Below are positions 24,028-32,780 of a stretch of 64,000 nucleotides of DNA, piece by piece. Both the position numbers and the translations under genes were made by a program. Positions within the stretch are counted from its first letter, which is position 1; each line of letters starts with the position of its first letter. The notes beneath the pieces were generated by a model, which worked only from the letters and a program-made list of their open reading frames with translations, ran no database searches and was not told where the DNA came from. The DNA comes from Planctomycetaceae bacterium (GTDB lineage Bacteria > Planctomycetota > Phycisphaerae > SM23-33). The stretch is from the NCBI GenBank assembly GCA_039680605.1, contig JBDKTA010000022.1, positions 62,001 through 126,000 of the forward strand. Reading direction: 5' to 3'.

Positions 24028-25776
24028 CTAGTGGTTGGAATCCGATCGCGCCGGCGCCGTCTGGTTGCGATCGTGATAATGCGTGTGCAGCAGCTCATGG
24101 CTGAGTTTGCCCAGCGGCTGGCCCAGAAACTCCTGGTAAATCCGGTTGACCCACTGGTTCTTGTGGCTGACGCGCAGCGACTCGGTGCGGTCGATCTTGT
24201 ACAGGGCTTCCATCCGCAGCTTGGTGGCCTCGATGTCGGCCCCCAGCGGTTGACCGCCGCCGCAGACGCACCCGCCGGGGCAGGTCATCACTTCGATAAA
24301 CTGGATGTCCTTGCGTGCTCCGGAGCGGATCTCGTCGAGCAGTTTGCGGGCGTTGCCCAGCCCGCTGACGACCACGGCGCCCACTTCCAGACCGTTGACG
24401 TTCACGTGCAGTTCCTTGGACCCTTTGAACCCGCGCAGGGGCTGAATCTTCAGCTCCGCCAGTTCCGTGCCCGTCAGCAGGAAGTGCGCGCTGCGGATCG
24501 CCGCCTCCATGACGCCGCCGGAGGCGCCGAAGAGCTTGCCGGCGGAGGACCGCTCGCCAAAGGGGGTGTCGGGCGACTCGGGCGTCATCGCATCGAGGTC
24601 CACCCCGAACATCCGCAGCAGCAGGCCCAACTCCCGCGTAGTCAGCACGTAGTCCACGTCGGCGACGTTGCTGCGCCCCATCTCGGGGCGGTTGCACTCG
24701 AACTTCTTGGCCGTGCAGGGCATGATCGAGACGCTGACGATCTTCGACGGTTCGATCTTCTCGCGCTGGGCGAAGAAGCTCTTGATCAGGGCGCCCATCA
24801 TCTGCTGGGGGCTCTTGCACGTCGAAACGTTGGGGAGGAAGTCGGGGTAAAACGTCTCGACGAACTTGATCCAGCCCGGCGAGCAGCTCGTCAACATCGG
24901 CAGCGTGCCGCCGCTCTTGACTCGCTCGACCAGCTCGGAACCTTCTTCCATGATCGTCAGGTCGGCGGTGAACGACGTGTCGAACACCCGCTTGAAGCCG
25001 ATGTGCCGCAGCGCCGCGACCATCTTGCCGTCCACGTCGGTGCCGGCCTTGACGCCCGCCTCTTCGGCCAGCGAGACCGAGACGGCCGGGGCGTGCTGCA
25101 CCACGACGTACTTGTCAGGGTCCGCCAACGCCGCGACCACTTCATTGAGGTGGGAATGTTCCGACAGCGCGCCGGTGGGGCAGACGAGGATGCACTGCCC
25201 GCAGTTGATGCACGTCGAAACGTTAAGGCCTTCGTTGAAGGCCGTTCCCACGAACGCCTTGCTGCCGCGTCCGACGAAGTCGATGGCGGCCACGCCCTGC
25301 ACCTCTTCGCAGACGCGAACGCACCGTCCGCAGAGGATGCACTTGTCGGGGTCGCGCACGATCGAGGGGCTGGAGACGTCCATATCCTGCGGGGCGCGTT
25401 TGGCCACGTGCTGGCGCTGGCGGACGCCCAGGTCCTGGGCCAGTGCCTGCAGGTCGCACTTGCCGCTGCGCGTGCAGTAAAGGCAGTCGTCGGGGTGGCT
25501 GCTCAGCAGCAGCTCGACGATCATCTTGCGCGCCTCGATGACCTTGGGGCTCTTGGTGCGGACCTTCATGCCCGCGGCCACCGGGAACGAGCAGGACGAG
25601 ACCAGGTTGCCCGCCGGCGACATCTCGACCACGCACAGCCGGCAGGCGCCGCTGGGGGGAAGGCCTTCCATGTGACAGAGGGTCGGCACGTGAATTCCCT
25701 CGCGCCGCAGCGCCGTCAGAAGCGTTTCGCCTTCATTGGCTTCAATCGTTCGGCCGTCTACTTCCAGGTTTATCAT
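24028..25776 (-). CDS. hydA: [FeFe]-hydrogenase catalytic subunit HydA of a multimeric NAD(P)-linked enzyme
   Basis: A 582-residue hydrogenase catalytic subunit. It has an N-terminal [2Fe-2S] domain (CHMEGLPPSGACRLC), the His-ligated cluster motif HPDDCLYCTRSGKC, and two [4Fe-4S] motifs (CILCGRCVRVC, CINCGQCILVC). The H-cluster domain has L1 LTSCSPGW, L2 MPCTAKKFE and L3 VMTCPGGCVCGGGQP. L1 keeps one of the two adjacent cysteines seen in the classical TSCCP form. The length is like HndD rather than the longer Thermotoga HydA, which has an extra C-terminal cluster. It pairs with HydB and HydC just upstream to oxidise or make H2 with NAD(P)(H) and ferredoxin. It lies 22 bp after hydB. Confidence 0.96.
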   Translation of the reverse strand: MINLEVDGRTIEANEGETLLTALRREGIHVPTLCHMEGLPPSGACRLCVVEMSPAGNLVSSCSFPVAAGMKVRTKSPKVIEARKMIVELLLSSHPDDCLYCTRSGKCDLQALAQDLGVRQRQHVAKRAPQDMDVSSPSIVRDPDKCILCGRCVRVCEEVQGVAAIDFVGRGSKAFVGTAFNEGLNVSTCINCGQCILVCPTGALSEHSHLNEVVAALADPDKYVVVQHAPAVSVSLAEEAGVKAGTDVDGKMVAALRHIGFKRVFDTSFTADLTIMEEGSELVERVKSGGTLPMLTSCSPGWIKFVETFYPDFLPNVSTCKSPQQMMGALIKSFFAQREKIEPSKIVSVSIMPCTAKKFECNRPEMGRSNVADVDYVLTTRELGLLLRMFGVDLDAMTPESPDTPFGERSSAGKLFGASGGVMEAAIRSAHFLLTGTELAELKIQPLRGFKGSKELHVNVNGLEVGAVVVSGLGNARKLLDEIRSGARKDIQFIEVMTCPGGCVCGGGQPLGADIEATKLRMEALYKIDRTESLRVSHKNQWVNRIYQEFLGQPLGKLSHELLHTHYHDRNQTAPARSDSNH

Positions 25777-25798
25777 GTCAATTCCTCAAGACTGCGCG

Positions 25799-28700
25799 TT
25801 AGTCGCGAGAGTTCAGGGGTTGGGTGAAATCCAGGTCGCATCGCAGGCAGCGTCGCGCCTCGCAGACGGCCTCGTGCTCGCTGATGGACATTTCCACCTC
25901 GGCGAAGCTACGGACCCGCTCGGCCACCGGACGCTCGGGCGCCGTGCAGCGACAGGGCGTCAGTTCGTTGTCGTCGACGCCCTCTGCCGGCGGGACGTAC
26001 ACGCAGGGCAGCACGGCCTTGGGCAGCACGCGCGGCGCCTTGCCGTGGACATAGCGGTCGATCATCATCGCGGCGTTCCTGCCCGCGCCGACGGCGCCGA
26101 TCACCGTCGCCGGACCGCTCACCACGTCGCCGCCGGCGAAGACGCCGGGGCGGCCGGTCGTGAATGATTCCGGGTTGGTCTTCAGCGTGCCCCAGGCAGT
26201 CTTGTCGAGCCCTTCCAGGCCCTCAGGCTCGGGCTCTTCGCTGATAGCCACGATCAGCGTGTCCACATCCAGGTCGAACTCCTCGCCCGGGATGGGCACC
26301 GGCTTCTGCCGGCCCGTGGCATCGCGAGGCCCAAGCTTATTGCGCTGGAACCTGGCGCCGGTCAGCCTGCCGTCCTTGACGTGCAGTTCCAGCGGCGCAA
26401 CAAGCTCTTCCAGTTCCACGCCCTCGACCAGGCCGGCCTCGACCTCGTCGGGGTATGCGGGCATCTCGCCGCGGGTGCGGCGGTAGAGCACCGTCACGCG
26501 CGTCACGCCCTGCTGCCGCAGCGCCACCCGCGCGGCGTCCATGGCGGAGTTGCCCCCGCCCACCACGGCCACGCGGCCCTTGGCCATTTCGTGCCGGTGC
26601 AGGTTATGGGCCTTGAGGAACTCCATCGACGGGATGATCCCCTCGGCATCCTCGCCGGGCAGGTCGAGCAACTTGCTCTTGTGGGCGCCAGTGGCAATGT
26701 AGACCGCCTTGTAGCCCTTGGCCAGCAGCTCGTCGATAGTGACGTCTTTGCCCAGCGTGGTGTTATAACGCATCTCGATGTTCAGGTTCAGCAGCGAGTC
26801 CATCTCGCGCCTCACCAGTCCGCGGGGCAGCCGGTACGCCGGGATCGCCGACTCCAGCATGCCGCCGGGCTTGGCTTCCTTCTCGATGACCGTCACGCGG
26901 TGACCCATCAGCGACAGGAAGTGGGCCGCCGTCAAACCGGACGGGCCCGCGCCGATAACCGCGATCCGGGCGCCGTCGGCCGTTGAAGGCTGAGCCGGCG
27001 GCGTTCCGACATGCGGATTCACGTGATCCACCACGAACCGCTTGAGCAGTCGCACCGCCACCGATTCGCCGCCGGTCGCGCCGGCCCTGCAGGCCTGCTC
27101 GCACGGGTGATGGCACACGCGAGCGCACGCGGACGGGAACGGGTTGGTCTGGCGGATAACCTTGTAGGCGTCCTCGAACTCGCCGCGACCGATGTGCGCC
27201 ACGTATCGCCACACTTCGGTGCCCGCCGGGCAGGCATTCTGGCAGGGAGTTCCGACCAGGTCCTTGCACGCCCCCGCCGGGCAGCGGCGCTCGTACACGT
27301 GCGCCTCGTACTCGTCGCGGAACCACTTGAGCGTGCTGAGCACCGGGTTGGGCGCTGTCTGGCCCAGCCCGCAGAGGCTGGTCGACTTGATCATCTCGCC
27401 CAGAGCCTGCAGGCGCATGATGCCCTGGAAGCGGATCAGGGCGTCGGCTTCATCCTCCGCCCGGCGCGGGCGGGTGATGGCCTTGAGGATCTCCAGCATG
27501 TTGCGAGTGCCTTCGCGGCAGGGGATGCACTTGCCGCAGCTCTCGGTCTGGATGAACTCCATGAAGAACTTGGCGAAGTCGACCATGCACGTCGACTCGT
27601 CCACCACCACCAGACCGCCGGAACCCATGATCGTGCCGAAATTCTTCAGCGCCTCATAGTCGGTGGCGATGTCCAGGTGCGCCTCGGGAACGCAGCCGCC
27701 GGACGGGCCGCCGATCTGCACGGCTTTGCATTTCTTGCCGTTGGGGATGCCCCCGCCGACATCGTAGACCACCTCCCGCAGCGTGGTGCCCATCGGCACC
27801 TCGACCAGTCCGGTGCGACGCACCATGCCCGACAGGGCGAAAACCTTCGTGCCCTTGCTGCCGGGCGTGCCCATTCCGGCGTACCAGTCGGCGCCGCGAT
27901 CGAAGATCATCGGCAGGTTGGTCAGCGTCTCGACGTTGTTGATCACCGTCGGCTTGCCGAACAGACCCGACACCGCCGGGAACGGCGGGCGAGGCCGCGG
28001 CATGCCGCGCTTGCCCTCGATGCTGTGGATCAGGGCCGTCTCTTCACCGCAGACGAACGCGCCGGCGCCCTTCTTGAGCTTGATCTCAAGACTGTTGCCG
28101 CTGTCATGAATGTTCTCGCCGATGAGCCCGTAGGCCTTGGCCTGCTCGATGGCGGCCGTCAGCCGCTCCACCGCCAGCGGGTACTCGGCACGGATGTAGA
28201 TGTACGCCTTGGTCGCGCCGATGGCGTACGCGGCGATCACCATTCCCTCGATCAACCGGTGCGGGTCGCTCTCGCCGACGGCGCGGTCCATGAACGCGCC
28301 CGGGTCGCCCTCGTCGGCGTTGCAGATGAGGTACTTCTGGTCGGCCGCGGCCTTCTGGGCGAACTTCCACTTTTTGCCGGTGGGGAAACCGCCGCCGCCA
28401 CGCCCTCGCAGCCCGCTGAGCTCGACGAGGTCCGCCACCTGCTCGGGCGTCTGGCTGCGCAGCACGCGCGCCATCGCCGAGTAGCCGCCCCAGGCGATGT
28501 ATTCGTCGATCTTGGTTGGGTCCAGCAGACCGCTGGTCGCCAGCACCACGCGGCGCTGCTTGGCCAGGAACGGATGCTCGTCCAGCCAGGCAACGTCCTT
28601 CCACGCCTCCTGCTGCACGCCTTCGCTGCCGCGGAACTGCGCCAACGGGGCCTTGCGCAGCGGCAGCGAACCGCCAAGCACCGCCGTCAGGATTCCGGCG

Positions 28701-29092
28701 ACGTCCTTGGCCATGACGCTGCTGAAGCACAGCCTGGTTCGGCCGGGCAACTGCACGTCGAGCAGCGGCTCCTCCGAGCACAGTCCGATGCAGCCGACTT
28801 CGACCACTTCGGCGTCGACCTTTTCGCGTTTCAGGAACGCGCGGATCGCCTCGAGCGTCTTGCCCGCCCCGGCGCCGAGCCCGCACGTGCCGGTGCCCAG
28901 GAAGATGACCGGCTTATCGACGCTCTGTCTTCGCAGCCGCGCCAGCAGCGATTCCAGGGCAGCCTTGTCGCCTTTAACAGACGCCCACGGCCCGACCTTC
29001 AGCGACTCAAGAAGCTCCGGCGCCACCGAGCCGGCGCCTTGCCAGCATCGGACAGTGCCCGCTTCGCTTACGTTTGTTTCGTTCTTAAGCAT
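25799..29092 (-). CDS. hydB: HydB flavoprotein subunit fused to a GltD-like NAD(P)H oxidoreductase
   Basis: A 1097-residue fusion. Residues about 60-135 are a thioredoxin-like [2Fe-2S] domain (TGTCG, VGCIGLC). Residues about 180-595 are a NuoF-like FMN/NADH domain with LRGRGGGGFPTGKKW and the cluster motif ESCGKCIPCREGT. Instead of the usual C-terminal two-cluster ferredoxin domain, residues about 600-1097 are a GltD/NfnB-like module: Fe-S cysteines CPAGACK, CQNACPAG, CARVCHHPCEQAC, an FAD site AVIGAGPSGLTAAHF, and an NAD(P) site VVGGGNSAMDAARVA. HydB is the bifurcation hub of trimeric hydrogenases; the added module suggests direct NADPH exchange, which is inference. It overlaps hydC by eight bases. 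Confidence 0.92.
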   Translation of the reverse strand: MLKNETNVSEAGTVRCWQGAGSVAPELLESLKVGPWASVKGDKAALESLLARLRRQSVDKPVIFLGTGTCGLGAGAGKTLEAIRAFLKREKVDAEVVEVGCIGLCSEEPLLDVQLPGRTRLCFSSVMAKDVAGILTAVLGGSLPLRKAPLAQFRGSEGVQQEAWKDVAWLDEHPFLAKQRRVVLATSGLLDPTKIDEYIAWGGYSAMARVLRSQTPEQVADLVELSGLRGRGGGGFPTGKKWKFAQKAAADQKYLICNADEGDPGAFMDRAVGESDPHRLIEGMVIAAYAIGATKAYIYIRAEYPLAVERLTAAIEQAKAYGLIGENIHDSGNSLEIKLKKGAGAFVCGEETALIHSIEGKRGMPRPRPPFPAVSGLFGKPTVINNVETLTNLPMIFDRGADWYAGMGTPGSKGTKVFALSGMVRRTGLVEVPMGTTLREVVYDVGGGIPNGKKCKAVQIGGPSGGCVPEAHLDIATDYEALKNFGTIMGSGGLVVVDESTCMVDFAKFFMEFIQTESCGKCIPCREGTRNMLEILKAITRPRRAEDEADALIRFQGIMRLQALGEMIKSTSLCGLGQTAPNPVLSTLKWFRDEYEAHVYERRCPAGACKDLVGTPCQNACPAGTEVWRYVAHIGRGEFEDAYKVIRQTNPFPSACARVCHHPCEQACRAGATGGESVAVRLLKRFVVDHVNPHVGTPPAQPSTADGARIAVIGAGPSGLTAAHFLSLMGHRVTVIEKEAKPGGMLESAIPAYRLPRGLVRREMDSLLNLNIEMRYNTTLGKDVTIDELLAKGYKAVYIATGAHKSKLLDLPGEDAEGIIPSMEFLKAHNLHRHEMAKGRVAVVGGGNSAMDAARVALRQQGVTRVTVLYRRTRGEMPAYPDEVEAGLVEGVELEELVAPLELHVKDGRLTGARFQRNKLGPRDATGRQKPVPIPGEEFDLDVDTLIVAISEEPEPEGLEGLDKTAWGTLKTNPESFTTGRPGVFAGGDVVSGPATVIGAVGAGRNAAMMIDRYVHGKAPRVLPKAVLPCVYVPPAEGVDDNELTPCRCTAPERPVAERVRSFAEVEMSISEHEAVCEARRCLRCDLDFTQPLNSRD

Positions 29093-29561
29093 TTACAGCC
29101 TCCTTCTGGCGGCATTCCTGAATAATCTCTGCAAGCTTCCGCGGCGTGACCTTGGCGTAGAACTCACCGTTGACGCTCACCACGGGCGCCAGACCGCATG
29201 CGCCCATGCACGCCACCACTTCGAGGCTGAACATCCGGTCGCGGGACGTCTGGCCGGCCTTGAGCTTCAACTGCTTCATCGTCTCGTCGAGCACCTTCTG
29301 GGACCCTTTGACGTGGCAGGCCGTTCCGCGGCAGACCATGAAGTGGTACGTGCCCTTGGGCTGAAAGCGGAACTGGTTGTAGAAGGTCGCCACCCCGTAG
29401 ATCTTGCTGGCCGGCAGCCCCAGGGCCTTGCCCACCAGCGTCACCGCCTGCTTGGACAGGAAGCCCTGAGCCTCCTGGATCTCCTGCAGGACCGGAATCA
29501 GCGCGTCCCGTCCTGCCATTGGATGCTTGGCAATAATGGCTTCGATCTCTGTGTCTTTCAT
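29085..29561 (-). CDS. hydC: NuoE-like [2Fe-2S] subunit HydC of the hydrogenase
   Basis: A 158-residue thioredoxin-fold [2Fe-2S] subunit. It has the helical N-terminus of NuoE proteins, ASKIYGVATFYNQF, then the four cluster cysteines in CRGTACHVKG and ACMGACGLAP. It carries electrons between NADH/FMN of HydB and the rest of the complex. The ATG at 29561 overlaps the rex stop by four bases, and the longer upstream frame runs through rex, so it is rejected. The overlap with rex on one side and hydB on the other ties regulator and enzyme into one transcript. Confidence 0.94.
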   Translation of the reverse strand: MKDTEIEAIIAKHPMAGRDALIPVLQEIQEAQGFLSKQAVTLVGKALGLPASKIYGVATFYNQFRFQPKGTYHFMVCRGTACHVKGSQKVLDETMKQLKLKAGQTSRDRMFSLEVVACMGACGLAPVVSVNGEFYAKVTPRKLAEIIQECRQKEAVNA

Positions 29562-30202
29562 CTCTGTTGTTCCTGTAATGATGCCTGCCTGCGGGCAAAA
29601 AACGCCACCTTCTCCAGTGACGTCGTCAGGTCCATGTCCTCTACAAACACCGACGGCGGCACACGGAGCCGCACCGGTGCAAAATTCAGCAAACCGCACA
29701 CCCCCGCCCCCACCAGCAAGTCAACCGCGTGCTGTGCCTGGTCGGCGGGAACCGCCACGATCGCCGTATCTATCTGACGCTCAGCCACCATCGTCTGCAA
29801 CTGCTCGATCGGATAGCAGCGGCAACCGTGAATCACCCGATCAACTTTGGCAGGGTCTTTGTCGAACGAGACCGCGATGCGGAGGTTCGGCCGTCGGCCT
29901 GCAAAATACGCCAGAATCGCACGACCGAGATTACCCACGCCCACCAGCGCCACTTCCTGGATGTCGGCAGCGTCAAGCAGACGGCCGATGGCCTTGATCA
30001 GCTCGCGGATTTCGTATCCTTTGGTGGGGCTTCCGGTGAACCCGACGATCATTACGTCGCGGCGCACCTGGGCGGCAGAAGCGCCGGCGGCCTTGGCCAA
30101 CTCGTGAGAATACACGTAGTCGACATTTTCCGCAGCCAGGGCAGACAAGAGCCTTCTGTAGAGGCTCAGGCGGGCAACAACCTTGTCGGGAACGCGGAAC
30201 AT
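29558..30202 (-). CDS. rex: Redox-sensing transcriptional repressor Rex
   Basis: A 214-residue repressor that reads the NADH/NAD+ ratio. Residues 1-75 are a winged helix (LAKAAGASAAQVRRDVMIVG, the Rex recognition helix region). A Rossmann fold follows with VALVGVGNLGRAI, and a C-terminal helix is swapped between monomers in the family. It is the first gene of the hyd operon. Two sites close to the known Rex operator TGTGAA-N4-TTCACA lie upstream, one on its own promoter and one towards nfnAB. NADH build-up should release Rex and switch on H2 production and transhydrogenation. A GAGGAAG sequence lies about 11 bases before the ATG. Confidence 0.95.
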   Translation of the reverse strand: MFRVPDKVVARLSLYRRLLSALAAENVDYVYSHELAKAAGASAAQVRRDVMIVGFTGSPTKGYEIRELIKAIGRLLDAADIQEVALVGVGNLGRAILAYFAGRRPNLRIAVSFDKDPAKVDRVIHGCRCYPIEQLQTMVAERQIDTAIVAVPADQAQHAVDLLVGAGVCGLLNFAPVRLRVPPSVFVEDMDLTTSLEKVAFFARRQASLQEQQR

Positions 30203-30249
30203 CAGGCGGGGCTTCCTCGCTCGCTTTGCTGCTGTTACATCAGTAACGC

Positions 30250-30265
30250 TGTGAAAACAATCACA
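30250..30265 (-). promoter_or_regulatory. Rex operator on the rex-hyd promoter
   Basis: The plus strand reads TGTGAAAACAATCACA, one mismatch from the symmetric Rex site TGTGAA-N4-TTCACA. It begins directly after the -10 box of the rex-hyd promoter, so bound Rex would cover the start of transcription. This predicts autoregulation and NADH control of the whole hydrogenase operon. Confidence 0.8.
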
Positions 30266-30293
30266 ATTATATGTTACGTCCGCATAGTGTCAA
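30266..30293 (-). promoter_or_regulatory. Consensus sigma-70-type promoter of the rex-hyd operon
   Basis: On the minus strand TTGACA (30293-30288) and TATAAT (30271-30266) are spaced by 16 bases, both exact consensus. Transcription would begin near 30259, about 57 bases before the rex ATG. The region is AT-rich in an otherwise GC-rich window. Confidence 0.85.
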
Positions 30294-30356
30294 GTGATCA
30301 TCTGAAAATTTTACAACTGGTGATAAATCTATGACGTAAAAGCTGTTGTTGTGGGG

Positions 30357-30390
30357 TTGTGAAAGATTTATCGCCGTGAAATTATTCACA
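30357..30390 (+). promoter_or_regulatory. Candidate nfnAB promoter with a second Rex operator
   Basis: CGTGAAATTATTCACA at 30375-30390 differs from the Rex consensus at one base. A weak promoter may overlap it: TTGTGA at 30357-30362, 17 bases, then AATTAT at 30380-30385. Binding would block the divergent nfnAB operon. A further half-site TTGTGAAA lies at 30357. The promoter hexamers are tentative and the operator is stronger. Confidence 0.65.
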
Positions 30391-30519
30391 CGCGATTGAT
30401 TTTTTAGTTGATTTGGACCCCATTTGGCGGTTGATTATGGGGTGCCTGCCGAAGGGTGTGCAGCCTCTTCATCCAGAGTCAGGATTATGCACCCGCTATG
30501 CATGCCGAAGGAGTGAGTA

Positions 30520-31356
30520 ATGTTTGAGGTCGTTTCCAACGATAAGCTGGCGCCGGAAGTTCATCGCATCGTCATCAAGGCCCCCCGCGTCGCCAAGGCC
30601 CGCCAGGCCGGGCAGTTCGTCATCGTCCGATGCGCCGAAGGCGCCGAGCGAATCCCGCTGACGATCGCCGACGCCGACGCGGCCGCCGGAACCGTCACGC
30701 TGATCATCCAGACCATCGGCGAGGGCACGCGCGAAATCACCGCCCTGCCGCCCGGTCAGGCCATTCGAGACGTCGCAGGACCGCTGGGCCAGGCGACCGA
30801 AATCCACAAGTGGGGCCGCGTCGCCTGCATCGGCGGCGGTGTCGGAACGGCTGTGCTCTACCCGCTGGCCAAAGCCCTGGCCGACGTCGGAAATGAAGTC
30901 ACCACCATCATCGGCGGACGCAGCGAACCGTATGTCATTCTCCGCAACGAACTGGCCGCTTTCTGCAAAGACGTGCTGGTGACCACCGAAGACGGCTCGC
31001 TGGGCGTCAAGGGCCTCGTCACCAACGTGCTGAAGGAAATGATGGCCGACCCGCTCCGCCGCCCCCACGCCGTCTACGCCGTCGGACCGGTGCCGATGAT
31101 GGGCGCGGTGGCCGAACTGACCCGCAGCGAAAAAATCCCCACCATCGTCAGCCTCAACCCGATCATGGTCGACGGCACGGGAATGTGCGGCGGATGCCGC
31201 GTCACCGTCGGCGGCCAGATCAAATTCGCCTGCGTCGACGGCCCCGAATTCGACGGCCACCAGGTCGACTTCCGTGAACTGTCCACCCGCCAGAAAGCCT
31301 ACCTGCCCCACCCCTGCCGCGCCATTGCCGCCGCAGCCGCAAAGGATTCAAAATGA
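30520..31356 (+). CDS. nfnA: NADH-dependent ferredoxin:NADP+ oxidoreductase, small subunit NfnA
   Basis: A 278-residue ferredoxin-NADP reductase-like subunit. An N-terminal FAD domain begins APEVHRIVIKAPRVAK and carries RIPLTIADAD. The NAD-binding domain has ACIGGGVGTAVLYPLAKAL. The C-terminal [2Fe-2S] cysteines are in GTGMCGGCRVTV and KFACVDGPEFDGH. With NfnB it makes NADPH from NADH and reduced ferredoxin by electron bifurcation, or runs in reverse. AGGAG eight bases before the ATG fits the start. It reads away from rex and overlaps nfnB by four bases. A Rex box lies about 130 bases upstream. Confidence 0.9.
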   Translation: MFEVVSNDKLAPEVHRIVIKAPRVAKARQAGQFVIVRCAEGAERIPLTIADADAAAGTVTLIIQTIGEGTREITALPPGQAIRDVAGPLGQATEIHKWGRVACIGGGVGTAVLYPLAKALADVGNEVTTIIGGRSEPYVILRNELAAFCKDVLVTTEDGSLGVKGLVTNVLKEMMADPLRRPHAVYAVGPVPMMGAVAELTRSEKIPTIVSLNPIMVDGTGMCGGCRVTVGGQIKFACVDGPEFDGHQVDFRELSTRQKAYLPHPCRAIAAAAAKDSK

Positions 31357-32768
31357 GTACTGCCCCTGCCAACAACCTCACGCCCAAGCAGCGCATGGCC
31401 ATCACGCGAACCTCGATGCCCATGCAGGACGCCCTCGCCCGCGCGGGCAATTTCGCCGAGGTCAACCAGGGCCTCGAAGAAGCCGCCGTCGCCCAGGAAG
31501 CCGCCCGCTGCCTGCTGTGCAAGAACCGCCCCTGCGTCGAGGGCTGCCCCGTACACGTGCGCGTGCCGGAGTTCCTCGAGAAAGTCGCCGCCGGCGATCT
31601 GTCCGGCGCCGCCGACATCCTGCACGAAGACAACGCCCTGCCCGCCATCGCCGGGCGCGTCTGCCCGCAGGAACGCCAGTGCGAGGAGCGGTGCGTCCGC
31701 GGCAAGAACGGACACCCCGTCGCCATCGGCTGGCTCGAGCGCTACGTCTCGGACTGGGCGGCCAAAAACAAAGAGCACTCGACGCAGCGCCTGCCCGCCA
31801 CGGGCAAGAAGGTGTGCGTCGTGGGCAGCGGTCCGGGCGGCCTGACCGCGGCCAAGGAACTGGCCCGCATGGGTCATGATGTGACGGTGCTCGAGGCCCT
31901 GCATGCCCCCGGCGGGGTGCTGCGGTACGGCATTCCGGAGTTTCGCCTGCCCAAGAAGATCATCGACCGCGAGGTCGCCGGATTGACGGCGATGGGCGTG
32001 ACCATCGAGTGCAACGTCGTGGTGGGCAAGACCGTCACCATCGACGAGATCCTCAAGCAGTACGACGCGTGCTTCGTCGCCAACGGCGCGGGGCTGCCGG
32101 TCTTCCTCAACGTGCCCGGCGAGAATCTCATCGGCGTGTACTCGGCCAACGAGTACCTCACGCGCGTCAACCTGATGGGCGCGTACCGCCCCGACAGCCG
32201 CACGCCCGTGCTCCGCGGCGCCACGGCCGTCGTCTTCGGCGGCGGCAACACCGCCATGGACGCCGTGCGCACCGCCCGGCGCCTGGGCAGCAATCCTGCC
32301 GTGCTGGCGTATCGCCGCAGCCGCGCCGAAATGCCCGCCCGCGTCGAAGAGATCATCCACGCCGAAGAGGAAGGCATCGAATTCCTCTTCCTGGTGGCCC
32401 CGCTGGAACTGCTCGGCGACGAGCACGGCCGAGTCCGCGCCGTCCGCCTGCAGCGCATGGAACTGGGCGAACCGGACAAGTCCGGCCGCCGCCGCCCCGT
32501 GCCGGTCGCCGGCAGCGAGTTCGAGCTGCCCGCCGAGGTGGTCGTGGTTGCCGTGGGCACCAAGGCCAACCCGCTGCTGACGCAGACCTGCCCGGACCTG
32601 AAGCTCAATCAGTGGGGCAACATCGAGGTGGACGAGAACCAGATGACCAGCATCCCGGGCCTCTTCGCCGGCGGCGACATCGTCCGCGGCGGCGCGACGG
32701 TGATCCTGGCCATGGGCGACGGCAAAACCGCCGCCGCGTCCATCGACAAATATCTCTGCGGGAAGTGA
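31353..32768 (+). CDS. nfnB: NADH-dependent ferredoxin:NADP+ oxidoreductase, large subunit NfnB
   Basis: A 471-residue GltD-like subunit. The N-terminal cluster region has CLLCKNRPCVEGCPVH and RVCPQERQCEERC. The FAD site is VCVVGSGPGGLTAAKELA and the NADP site is AVVFGGGNTAMDAVRTARR. A C-terminal FAD contact follows in IPGLFAGGDIVRGGATV. This subunit holds the bifurcating FAD and binds NADPH and ferredoxin in known Nfn complexes. Its architecture is the same as the C-terminal half of the HydB fusion in the neighbouring operon. The ATG overlaps the nfnA stop (ATGA). Confidence 0.92.
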   Translation: MSTAPANNLTPKQRMAITRTSMPMQDALARAGNFAEVNQGLEEAAVAQEAARCLLCKNRPCVEGCPVHVRVPEFLEKVAAGDLSGAADILHEDNALPAIAGRVCPQERQCEERCVRGKNGHPVAIGWLERYVSDWAAKNKEHSTQRLPATGKKVCVVGSGPGGLTAAKELARMGHDVTVLEALHAPGGVLRYGIPEFRLPKKIIDREVAGLTAMGVTIECNVVVGKTVTIDEILKQYDACFVANGAGLPVFLNVPGENLIGVYSANEYLTRVNLMGAYRPDSRTPVLRGATAVVFGGGNTAMDAVRTARRLGSNPAVLAYRRSRAEMPARVEEIIHAEEEGIEFLFLVAPLELLGDEHGRVRAVRLQRMELGEPDKSGRRRPVPVAGSEFELPAEVVVVAVGTKANPLLTQTCPDLKLNQWGNIEVDENQMTSIPGLFAGGDIVRGGATVILAMGDGKTAAASIDKYLCGK

Positions 32769-32780
32769 TCCAGAAACTTT

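Noticed and set aside
21637-25827. A very long open frame (nearly 1400 codons) on the plus strand across the hydrogenase genes
   Set aside because: It is antisense to hydA and the signalling genes, which have full domain matches; long antisense frames are expected in GC-rich DNA. No domain was recognised in it.
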